Assembly (NCBI GenBank): GCA_045535205.1
Contig: JAZSLF010000081.1
Location: 1 to 6,328 of the forward strand
Direction: 5' to 3'
Source: RUG14199 sp045535205
Lineage (GTDB): Bacteria; Bacillota; Clostridia; Oscillospirales; CAG-272
DNA: 6,328 nt
Shown here piece after piece: positions 1 to 5,257 of this stretch. The notes beneath the pieces were generated by a model, which was not told the origin of the DNA, did not search any database, and was given only the letters and a program-made list of their open reading frames with translations. How positions within the stretch are numbered: position 1 is the stretch's first letter; each line of letters begins with the position of its first letter. A program made the translations under genes and the position numbers.

Positions 1-144
1 TCGGGTGAATATAGCTTTGAGGAGCGTATGGGATGCGGATTCGGTGCATGCATGGGATGCTCCTGCAAGACACTGTACGGCAATAAACGTATTTGTAAGG
101 ACGGTCCTGTTCTTGTAAAGGAGGAGATCATATGGGAGAAATGA
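1..144 (+). CDS. pyrK: Dihydroorotate dehydrogenase electron-transfer subunit PyrK (3' end, partial)
   Basis: The window opens in frame 1 inside this gene, and the last 47 codons are visible, ending in TGA at 142-144. PyrK is the FAD and [2Fe-2S] subunit that passes electrons from PyrD's FMN to NAD+ in the class 1B dihydroorotate dehydrogenase heterotetramer, in the cytoplasm. The visible part is the iron-sulfur tail: cysteines at visible residues 12, 17, 20 and 32 in GCGFGACMGC and RICKDGPV match the family's C-x4-C-x2-C-x(n)-C cluster ligands. An additional Cys is present at 22. The FAD and NAD domains lie upstream of the window. The end overlaps pyrD by 13 bp (or 4 bp if pyrD begins at 141), so the two subunits are probably translationally coupled. 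Identification is firm because the cluster motif and the pyrD neighbour agree. Confidence 0.93.
   Translation, partial: SGEYSFEERMGCGFGACMGCSCKTLYGNKRICKDGPVLVKEEIIWEK
117..126 (+). promoter_or_regulatory. Ribosome binding site of pyrD (decides the start)
   Basis: AAAGGAGGAG lies within the end of pyrK. Its GGAGG core (120-124) is 7 nt from the ATG at 132 but 16 nt from the alternative in-frame ATG at 141. The spacing favours 132 as the main start. The ATG at 141 would give a classic ATGA overlap with the pyrK stop and cannot be excluded. Confidence 0.75.
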
Positions 145-1055
145 ACGACAGACTGAAGGTAAATCTCTGCGGTATCGATATGGATAATCCGATCATTCCG
201 GCAAGCGGAACCTTTGGATTCGGTTACGAATTTGCGGAGCTTTATGATATCAACATTCTCGGAACCTTTTCCTTTAAGGGAACTACTAAGGATGCGAGAT
301 ACGGCAACCCCACTCCCAGAATTGCTGAATGTAGCGAGGGTATGCTCAATGCGGTAGGTCTTCAGAATCCCGGCGTTGACAAGGTGATTGAAGAAGAGCT
401 TCCCAATCTTAAAAAGATTTTTTCGAAAAAGGTAATGGCAAACGTCAGCGGCTTTGCCGTTGAGGATTATGCTTATACCTGTCAGATGCTTGACAAAGAA
501 GAACAGGTAGGCTGGCTTGAAGTAAATATCAGCTGTCCCAACGTTCACGGCGGCGGCATGAGCTTCGGAACAAGTCCCGAAGCAGCGGCGGAGGTCACAA
601 GAGCTGTCAAGGCTGTTACGACGAAGCCCGTTATTATGAAGCTGTCACCAAACGTGGCGGATATAGTTTCTATCGCAAAGGCGTGCGAGGAAGCGGGAGC
701 TGACGGCATCAGCCTTATCAATACCCTTTTCGGCATGAGAATAGACCTTCGCACAAGAAAGCCTGTTCTTGCCAATAAAATGGGCGGCTTTTCAGGCCCT
801 GCGATCTTCCCCGTAGCACTCAGAATGGTCTATCAGGTGGCATCAGCCGTAAAAGTTCCCGTTATAGGAATGGGCGGTGTTTCCACGGCTGAAGACGTAA
901 TTGAGATGATGCTTGCAGGTGCAACTGCAGTTGAAGTGGGTGCGGCAAACCTTGTTGATCCCTTCGCTTGTCAGAAAATAATTAACGGCCTGCCCGCAGT
1001 AATGGATAAATACGGAATAGAAAAATTAAGTGATATAATAGGAGGAGTAAGATAA
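132..1055 (+). CDS. pyrD: Dihydroorotate dehydrogenase, class 1B catalytic subunit
   Basis: This is the FMN-containing subunit that oxidises dihydroorotate to orotate, the fourth step of UMP synthesis. Its 307 residues form a single TIM-barrel domain of normal family length. Visible family motifs in order are NPIIPASGTFGFG (19-31), the FKGTT segment with a Lys at 49, NAVGLQNPG (73-81), the catalytic loop NISCPNV (132-138) with Cys135 as the active-site base, IMKLSPNV around 170, and the C-terminal FMN phosphate segment VIGMGGVST plus EVGAANL. A catalytic Cys rather than Ser marks class 1, and the adjacent pyrK marks class 1B, which uses NAD+. The gene overlaps the pyrK end upstream, and its TAA shares one base with the pyrF start. 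The start at 132 was chosen from ribosome-binding-site spacing. The LGTFSFKGTT segment differs slightly from the more usual LG-x-x-x-x-KGTT wording but keeps the Lys. Confidence 0.97.
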   Translation: MGEMNDRLKVNLCGIDMDNPIIPASGTFGFGYEFAELYDINILGTFSFKGTTKDARYGNPTPRIAECSEGMLNAVGLQNPGVDKVIEEELPNLKKIFSKKVMANVSGFAVEDYAYTCQMLDKEEQVGWLEVNISCPNVHGGGMSFGTSPEAAAEVTRAVKAVTTKPVIMKLSPNVADIVSIAKACEEAGADGISLINTLFGMRIDLRTRKPVLANKMGGFSGPAIFPVALRMVYQVASAVKVPVIGMGGVSTAEDVIEMMLAGATAVEVGAANLVDPFACQKIINGLPAVMDKYGIEKLSDIIGGVR

Positions 1056-1753
1056 TGGGAAGAGATGTAATTGTCGCACTTGATTTTGCAAGTGCAGAAC
1101 AGGTGTATTCATTCCTTGATAAGTTCACAGGAAGAAAGCCTTTCGTTAAGATAGGTATGGAGCTTTTCTATGCGGAAGGTCCCTCTATTGTAAAGGAGAT
1201 AAAGGCAAGGGGTCATAAGATCTTTCTTGACCTGAAGCTTCATGATATTCCCAATACGGTAAAGAAGGCGATGAACGTGCTTTCAAGACTTGACGTTGAC
1301 ATCTGCAATCTCCACGCAAGCGGAACAGTACGCATGATGGAAGCGGCTCTTGAGGGCCTCACACGTGAAGATGGCACACGCCCCCTTCTTATCGCCGTAA
1401 CACAGCTCACCTCCACAGATCAGGAAAGCATGGAAAATGACCTTCTTATCAAAGAGCCTATTGCAGAGGTAGTAATGCATTATGCAGCTAACGCAAAGAA
1501 GGCGGGACTTGACGGTGTCGTATGTTCTCCCCTTGAAGCCGAAAAGGTTCATTCAACTTGCGGAAATGACTTCCTTACAGTTACTCCCGGCGTTCGTTTT
1601 GCAGACGGTGATATCGGTGACCAGAAGAGAGTCATGACACCCGAACAGGCAAAGAAGATAGGCTCCGACTATATAGTTGTCGGCAGACCCATCACAGCCG
1701 CAGAAGACCCCGTTGCCGCATACGAAAGATGTGTCAGAGAATTTGTTGATTAA
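1055..1753 (+). CDS. pyrF: Orotidine-5'-phosphate decarboxylase
   Basis: The enzyme decarboxylates OMP to UMP, the last step of de novo pyrimidine synthesis, as a cytoplasmic TIM-barrel dimer. The 232 residues match the length of the short bacterial group (the E. coli and Bacillus type, not the longer mycobacterial type). The catalytic array is present in DLKLHDIPNTV: Asp59, Lys61 and Asp64 give the D-x-K-x-x-D signature. Other family landmarks are VALDF near the N-terminus, FVKIGMELF (30-38), LHASGT, the TQLTS strand, TPGVRF, and the C-terminal phosphate-binding DYIVVGRPIT. The start overlaps the pyrD stop by one base (TAATG), with GGAGGAG at 1041-1047 giving good spacing, so coupling with pyrD is likely. 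Nothing is missing or unusual. Confidence 0.97.
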   Translation: MGRDVIVALDFASAEQVYSFLDKFTGRKPFVKIGMELFYAEGPSIVKEIKARGHKIFLDLKLHDIPNTVKKAMNVLSRLDVDICNLHASGTVRMMEAALEGLTREDGTRPLLIAVTQLTSTDQESMENDLLIKEPIAEVVMHYAANAKKAGLDGVVCSPLEAEKVHSTCGNDFLTVTPGVRFADGDIGDQKRVMTPEQAKKIGSDYIVVGRPITAAEDPVAAYERCVREFVD

Positions 1754-1779
1754 TAGATAAAGATAGGAGATAATGAATT

Positions 1780-2421
1780 ATGGAAAGAATTATTGCAAAA
1801 GATCTGCTTTCAATAAAAGCTGTATTTTTCAGCCCCAATAAGCCTTTTACATGGGCAAGCGGTATCAAGAGCCCCGTATACTGTGACAACCGTCTTACAC
1901 TTACAGCTCCCGCAGTACGTCTTGACGTTGAAAAGGGACTTGCTGAGCTTGTTAAGACTCATTATCCCGAAGCTGAAGTGCTCATGGGTACTTCCACAGC
2001 AGGTATAGCTCATGCAGCTATCACAGCTCACCTTCTCGATATGCCCATGGGTTACGTTCGCTCAGGTGCAAAGGACCACGGCAGACAGAACCAGATCGAA
2101 GGTAAGCTTGAAAAAGGACAGAAGGTAGTAGTCGTTGAAGACCTTATCTCCACAGGCGGAAGCGTTATCGAAGTAGTAAACGTTCTCCGTGAAGCAGGTG
2201 CAGAGGTTCTCGGCGTTGTAAGTATCTTCACATACGGCATGAAGAAGGGGCTTGAAAGACTTGCGGCAGCTGACGTTAAGAATGTTTCTCTTACAAACTT
2301 CGACGTTATCGCAGAGGTTGCAGCTGAAGAAGGCTACATTGAAACAGCAGATATTCAGAGACTTATCGCATTCCGTAACAATCCTTCCGACGAGAGCTGG
2401 ATCACAGGTGAGACAAAATGA
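1780..2421 (+). CDS. pyrE: Orotate phosphoribosyltransferase
   Basis: The enzyme joins orotate and PRPP to make OMP, the step between PyrD and PyrF. The 213 residues are of normal length. The PRPP-binding motif VVVVEDLISTGGSVIEVV spans about 116-133, with the acidic pair Glu120-Asp121. The flexible catalytic loop is RSGAKDHGRQNQIEG (94-108), carrying Lys98 and His100 in the family's K-x-H-G pattern. The N-terminal FTWASGIKSPVYCDNR segment is typical of PyrE and contacts orotate. The gene follows pyrF after a 26 bp gap with AGGAG at 1765-1769, ten bases from the ATG. An ATG at 1773 is out of frame. Its TGA overlaps the pyrB ATG by 4 bp (ATGA). No oddities are seen. Confidence 0.97.
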   Translation: MERIIAKDLLSIKAVFFSPNKPFTWASGIKSPVYCDNRLTLTAPAVRLDVEKGLAELVKTHYPEAEVLMGTSTAGIAHAAITAHLLDMPMGYVRSGAKDHGRQNQIEGKLEKGQKVVVVEDLISTGGSVIEVVNVLREAGAEVLGVVSIFTYGMKKGLERLAAADVKNVSLTNFDVIAEVAAEEGYIETADIQRLIAFRNNPSDESWITGETK

Positions 2422-3518
2422 GTCTTATAGATATTTTTGATATGTCTGTCGATGAGCTGTATGAGCTTATGGATACAGCCTCCGACATTATCGCAAACCC
2501 TCAAAAATATGCAGAAAAGTGCAAGGGCAAAAAGCTTGCGACCCTCTTTTTTGAGCCCTCCACAAGAACGAGACTCAGCTTTGAAGCGGCTATGCTTGAG
2601 CTGGGCGGCTCAGTTCTCGGCTTTTCAGATTCCGGCACATCCTCTGCAACTAAAGGCGAAAGTGTTGCCGATACAGCTCATATGCTCAGCTGTTATGCTG
2701 ATATTATGGCGATGCGTCATCCCAAGGAAGGTGCACCCTATGTTGCGGCGGCAAATGCAACCATCCCTGTTATAAACGCAGGTGACGGCGGCCATTGTCA
2801 CCCTACACAGACCCTTGCCGACCTTTTCACAATTTACCGTGAAAAAGGAAGACTTACGAATATGACAGTCGGTTTCTGCGGAGACCTCAAATACGGAAGA
2901 ACCGTTCACTCTCTTATTGCAGCTCTTTCAAGATATGAAGGTATCAATGTCGTACTTATATCACCTGAGGAGCTTGCAATTCCTCAGTACGTAAAGGACG
3001 ATTATCTCGATAAGGAGAATATGCCCTATACGGAATGCCGTTCTCTTGACGAAGCACTTCCTTCTCTTGATATTCTCTACATGACTCGTATTCAGGGCGA
3101 ACGTTTTGACAGCGTAGAGGAATATGAGAGACTCAAGGATTCCTATATCCTCACTCCCCATAACCTCAGCCTTGCAAAAGAATATATGTGCATTCTTCAT
3201 CCCCTGCCCAGAGTAAACGAAATAAGCGTTGCCGTAGACAAGGACCCCAGAGCTTGTTATTTCAAGCAGGCACTCAACGGTAAGTACATGAGAATGGCTC
3301 TCATTCTCAAGCAGCTCTCCGAAGGCGAGAAGGCAATAGGTGTAAAAGAAAGCGGAATTAAAACTGTTGTAAACCTGAAGCATTGTCGAAATCCCAGATG
3401 CATCACCTCCACAGAGCAGGAGCTTGACCATATTTTCAAGCTTGTGAATGCAGAGACAGCGGAGTACAGATGCGTATATTGCGACGCAGTACACGGAAAA
3501 ATTCCCGAAACAGTATAA
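2418..3518 (+). CDS. pyrB: Aspartate carbamoyltransferase catalytic chain fused to a PyrI-type zinc domain
   Basis: The protein condenses carbamoyl phosphate with aspartate. Residues 1 to about 305 are an E. coli-type catalytic chain: FFEPSTRTR (44-52) and the loop Lys79 bind carbamoyl phosphate, followed by HPTQTLADLF (128-137), GDLKYGRTVHSL (155-166), YMTRIQGER (221-229) with Arg224, and HPLPRVNEI (261-269). After a short linker, about 310-366 resemble the C-terminal zinc domain of the regulatory chain PyrI. Cysteines 323, 328, 352 and 355 give C-x4-C-x23-C-x2-C, the same spacing as E. coli PyrI Cys109/114/138/141. PyrI's N-terminal nucleotide-binding domain is absent, and no separate pyrI lies in the window. 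The inference is a natural catalytic chain plus zinc-module fusion, probably insensitive to PyrI-style CTP/ATP control. The ATG overlaps the pyrE stop by 4 bp and has AGGTGAG at 2406-2412. It is the last gene before the terminator. Confidence 0.95.
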   Translation: MSLIDIFDMSVDELYELMDTASDIIANPQKYAEKCKGKKLATLFFEPSTRTRLSFEAAMLELGGSVLGFSDSGTSSATKGESVADTAHMLSCYADIMAMRHPKEGAPYVAAANATIPVINAGDGGHCHPTQTLADLFTIYREKGRLTNMTVGFCGDLKYGRTVHSLIAALSRYEGINVVLISPEELAIPQYVKDDYLDKENMPYTECRSLDEALPSLDILYMTRIQGERFDSVEEYERLKDSYILTPHNLSLAKEYMCILHPLPRVNEISVAVDKDPRACYFKQALNGKYMRMALILKQLSEGEKAIGVKESGIKTVVNLKHCRNPRCITSTEQELDHIFKLVNAETAEYRCVYCDAVHGKIPETV

Positions 3519-3528
3519 GTACGTTTGC

Positions 3529-3572
3529 AGAACTCCGAAGTGATTCGTCATTTTGGGGTTCTTCATTTTTTT
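3529..3572 (+). terminator. Intrinsic terminator of the pyr operon
   Basis: The two arms 3529-3543 and 3548-3562 can pair over 15 positions without a bulge (Watson-Crick pairs plus four G-U wobbles), closed by a UUCG tetraloop at 3544-3547. After TCA comes a run of seven T at 3566-3572. The structure begins 10 bp after the pyrB stop and points in the direction of transcription, so it ends the pyrimidine transcript and separates it from the purine operon. Confidence 0.92.
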
Positions 3573-3640
3573 GCTTTGTGAAACTAATAAATTAAGACAA
3601 TAAAACAAGGTAATTTTTGAGATATTTATGCAAAGAGACG

Positions 3641-3673
3641 AAAAGGTGAAAAAACGTGAAAAAACGGGGAAAA
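3641..3673. repeat. Helically phased A-tracts with a GTGAAAAAAC tandem repeat
   Basis: A-runs centred near 3642, 3651, 3661 and 3671 recur about every 10 bp. The middle two are an exact tandem pair of the 10-mer GTGAAAAAAC (3646-3655 and 3656-3665). They end 14 bp before the -35 element. Phased A-tracts are known to bend DNA, and upstream A-rich tracts can contact the RNA polymerase alpha subunit (UP element). A role in boosting the purE promoter is inference. Confidence 0.6.
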
Positions 3674-3687
3674 GCTGTGCGTAACGC

Positions 3688-3716
3688 TTGACAAAAAAAT
3701 GCTATAGATGTATAAT
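3688..3716 (+). promoter_or_regulatory. Consensus sigma-A promoter of the pur operon
   Basis: TTGACA at 3688-3693 and TATAAT at 3711-3716 are both perfect consensus hexamers with the optimal 17 bp spacer. The spacer begins with an A-run, and phased A-tracts lie upstream. Transcription should begin near 3722-3724, giving an untranslated leader of about 200 nt before purE. Such a strong core promoter suggests that control acts by a repressor or in the leader rather than by weak polymerase binding. No operator palindrome overlapping the hexamers is evident. Confidence 0.92.
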
Positions 3717-3721
3717 AAAAA

Positions 3722-3924
3722 TGGTTTTTTAAAAAAATCAACGCACATTTTGAGCCGTTCAAAAGACGGTCATTTCAGAGGAAAAACAGGACTTTGAAGC
3801 TTATGTAAAAAGAGCTTGTTTCGGATATGTTTTTACGGTTTATAAACCCTTTCTCCGATATCGGTCGGGAGGCAAGGTCCCCGATGAATAAATGTGTTCT
3901 TTTTTATTTTTACGGAGGTGTAAT
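3722..3924 (+). promoter_or_regulatory. Long, possibly structured 5' leader of purE
   Basis: This is the inferred untranslated leader from the promoter to the purE start. By-eye helices are: 3751-3772 (5-bp CCGTT/GACGG stem including one G-U wobble, plus TGA/TCA beyond a bulged G); 3797-3801 with 3813-3817 (AAGCT/AGCTT); 3821-3825 with 3854-3858 (TCGGA/TCCGA), enclosing the palindrome GGTTTATAAACC at 3837-3848; and 3865-3869 with 3880-3884 (TCGGG/CCCGA). The last helix can shift register to 3860-3864 with 3881-3885, and CCGATATCGG at 3855-3864 offers a competing pairing. A T-rich stretch (3898-3911) precedes the purE ribosome binding site. I do not recognise a known purine, PRPP/ykkC, ZTP or THF riboswitch. 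A regulatory role is inferred only from length, structure and position. Confidence 0.45.
3914..3920 (+). promoter_or_regulatory. Ribosome binding site of purE (decides the start)
   Basis: GGAGGTG, with GGAGG at 3914-3918, is 6 nt before the ATG at 3925. An in-frame upstream ATG at 3892 would put this site inside the coding region and add eleven residues absent from the PurE family, so 3925 is preferred. Confidence 0.88.
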
Positions 3925-4416
3925 ATGAAAAAAGTCGGAATAGTAATGGGCAGCGACAGCGATCTCCCTATCGTATCAAAAGCAACTGAAACACTTAAAG
4001 CCTTCGGCGTACCCTACGAGGTTCACGTGTATTCTGCACACAGAACCCCTGTGGAAGCACGTGATTTTGCACTCTCAGCAAGAGAAAACGGCTTTGGCGC
4101 TATAATTGCAGCTGCAGGTATGGCAGCTCACCTTGCAGGCGCAATAGCTGCAAACACAACTCTCCCCGTAGTAGGAATACCCTGTAAATCCACAAATCTT
4201 GACGGCATTGATGCCCTTCTGTCTACTGTACAAATGCCCTCCGGTATACCGGTTGCCACAGTAGCCATCAACGGAGCAGTCAATGCCGCTTTACTTTGCA
4301 TTCAGATGCTCGCAATAGAGGACAAGACTCTTGCCGAAAAGCTTGATGCAAAGAGAAGTGCCGATGCGGCAAAGGTTCTTGAAAAAGATAAAGAAGTAGC
4401 TTCAAAGCTTCAGTAA
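3925..4416 (+). CDS. purE: N5-carboxyaminoimidazole ribonucleotide mutase (PurE, class I)
   Basis: The enzyme moves the carboxylate of N5-CAIR to C4 to give CAIR in purine synthesis and acts as a cytoplasmic octamer in the family. With the start at 3925 it has 163 residues, the usual length, and begins MKKVGIVMGSDSD as family members do. Motifs are GSDSD (9-13) for phosphate binding, SAHRTP (37-42) with the catalytic His39 (E. coli His45), the glycine/alanine loop AAAGMAAHLAG (62-72), and QMPSGIPVATVAI (103-115). SAHRTP and AAHLAG fit class I mutases rather than class II AIR carboxylases, which would call for a PurK (N5-CAIR synthetase); no purK is in the window. It is the first gene of the operon, followed by purC after 68 bp. 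The open frame extends up to 3892, but ribosome-binding-site position and family alignment reject that start. Confidence 0.96.
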   Translation: MKKVGIVMGSDSDLPIVSKATETLKAFGVPYEVHVYSAHRTPVEARDFALSARENGFGAIIAAAGMAAHLAGAIAANTTLPVVGIPCKSTNLDGIDALLSTVQMPSGIPVATVAINGAVNAALLCIQMLAIEDKTLAEKLDAKRSADAAKVLEKDKEVASKLQ

Positions 4417-4484
4417 AAAACGGCAATAGATCAGCCGAAACAAAATAAGTTTAAAATCACCTAAATATAAAGGAGAACAAAATT

Positions 4485-5165
4485 ATGAAACTCGTTTACA
4501 CAGGAAAAACAAAAGACGTATTCGCACTTGAAAACGGCAACTATCTTCTTAAGTTCAAAGACGACTGCACAGGTAAAGACGGCGTATTTGATCCCGGTGA
4601 AAACTCCGTAGGCCTTACAATTGACGGCGTAGGTGACGTAAACCTCCGTATGTCCGTATACTTCTTTGAAAAGGTAAATGCCGCAGGTATCAAGACACAC
4701 TTCGTATCTGCTGACCTTGAAAACACAACAATGGAAGTTCTTCCCGCAAAGGTATTCGGTAAGGGCCTTGAAGTTATCTGCCGTCACAAAGCAGTAGGCA
4801 GCTTCTACCGCAGATACAGCGATTACATTGAAGAAGGCGCTGATCTTCCCGCATACGTTGAAATGACCTTCAAGAACGATGAAAAGGGCGATCCCCTTGT
4901 AACAAAGGACGGTCTTGTTGACCTTGGCGTTATGACTGCAAAGCAGTATGACGACATGAAGGAAATGACACAGAAGATCACACAGATCGTAGCAGACGAC
5001 CTCAAGGAAAAGGGTCTTGTTATGTACGATAACAAGTTTGAATTCGGTTACGATGCAGACGGCAACGTAATGCTTATCGACGAGATCGCATCCGGTAACA
5101 TGAGAGTTTATAAAGACGGTAAGTACATCGATCCCATGACCCTCTCCGAGCTTTTCTTTGCATAA
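4485..5165 (+). CDS. purC: Phosphoribosylaminoimidazole-succinocarboxamide (SAICAR) synthetase
   Basis: The enzyme uses ATP to join CAIR, the PurE product, to aspartate. At 226 residues it is slightly shorter than the E. coli form (237). Recognisable blocks are YTGKTKDVF (5-13) for ATP binding, LLKFKDD (21-27), GIKTHFV (68-74), LEVICRHKAVGSFYRR (95-110), which matches the VVRNxAAGS-xxKR block, FKNDEKGDP (129-137), KFEFG (184-188) and DEIASGNMR (199-207). The last two depart from the common DFKLEFG and DE-[IF]-SPD-xx-RLW wording, and the C-terminus stops soon after, so this belongs to a divergent PurC subgroup. The start has AGGAG at 4471-4475, nine bases upstream. It lies 68 bp after purE with no promoter seen between them. 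The family call is strong; the effect of the substitutions is unknown. Confidence 0.94.
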   Translation: MKLVYTGKTKDVFALENGNYLLKFKDDCTGKDGVFDPGENSVGLTIDGVGDVNLRMSVYFFEKVNAAGIKTHFVSADLENTTMEVLPAKVFGKGLEVICRHKAVGSFYRRYSDYIEEGADLPAYVEMTFKNDEKGDPLVTKDGLVDLGVMTAKQYDDMKEMTQKITQIVADDLKEKGLVMYDNKFEFGYDADGNVMLIDEIASGNMRVYKDGKYIDPMTLSELFFA

Positions 5166-5257
5166 GAAATAATCACGGGATTTTCCCGAAATATACAGTA
5201 AACACCACATCATAAGGTCGCGGATTGACCTTGCCCATCTTCAGAAAGGGAGGAAAA
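5166..5257 (+). other. purC to purF-like spacer with two small hairpins
   Basis: This 92 bp spacer is the longest gap within the purine operon. It contains two possible hairpins: CGGGA/TCCCG at 5176-5180 and 5184-5188 with a 3 nt loop, and the perfect 6-bp stem AAGGTC/GACCTT at 5214-5219 and 5227-5232 with a 7 nt loop. Neither is followed by a T-run, so they do not look like full terminators. They may slow RNA decay or set expression between genes (inference). GGGAGG at 5248-5253 is the ribosome binding site of the next gene. Confidence 0.5.

Larger units (their letters stand above)
3519..3924. other. Intergenic region between pyrimidine and purine operons
   Basis: This is the only stretch over 300 bases without a recognised gene. 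In order it holds the pyrB terminator, an AT-rich spacer with no recognisable content (about 3573-3640), phased A-tracts, a consensus promoter and a long inferred purE leader. Short open frames exist but none has convincing coding evidence. I see no PurR-type CGAA box pairs, tRNA or transposon remnant here. Confidence 0.8.

Noticed and set aside
132..143. Alternative pyrD start at ATG 141 giving an ATGA overlap with pyrK
   Set aside because: The ribosome binding site is 16 nt away, compared with 7 nt for the ATG at 132; kept only as a lesser possibility.
2961..3608. A 215-codon minus-strand open frame opposite the end of pyrB
   Set aside because: The plus strand encodes conserved PyrB and zinc-domain motifs across this stretch; the antisense product has no recognisable features and starts on the far side of the terminator.
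3628..3684. An 18-codon open frame starting ATGCAAAGA
   Set aside because: It has no ribosome binding site, lies upstream of the promoter in the A-tract region, and its Lys-rich product simply reflects the A-runs.
3860..3886. Resemblance to the 3' hairpin of ykkC-class (guanidine/PRPP/ppGpp) riboswitches, GGGA...AAG...CCC
   Set aside because: The 5' conserved part of that class (CTAGGG-type and ACTGG segments) is not seen in the leader, so the similarity is too short to support a call.
3892..3924. Upstream ATG extending purE by 11 residues
   Set aside because: The GGAGGTG ribosome binding site at 3914-3920 would lie inside the coding region, and PurE proteins begin at about MKKVGIVMGSDSD.
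4421..4437. CGGC/GCCG hairpin after purE, flanked by A-runs
   Set aside because: On the + strand there is no T-run after it; it looks terminator-like only on the minus strand, where no gene exists, and the stem is just 4 bp.
4461..5213. A 250-codon minus-strand open frame covering purC
   Set aside because: It is antisense to a recognised PurC, rich in Cys, Phe, Val and Tyr as expected from a codon-bias shadow, and matches no family I know.
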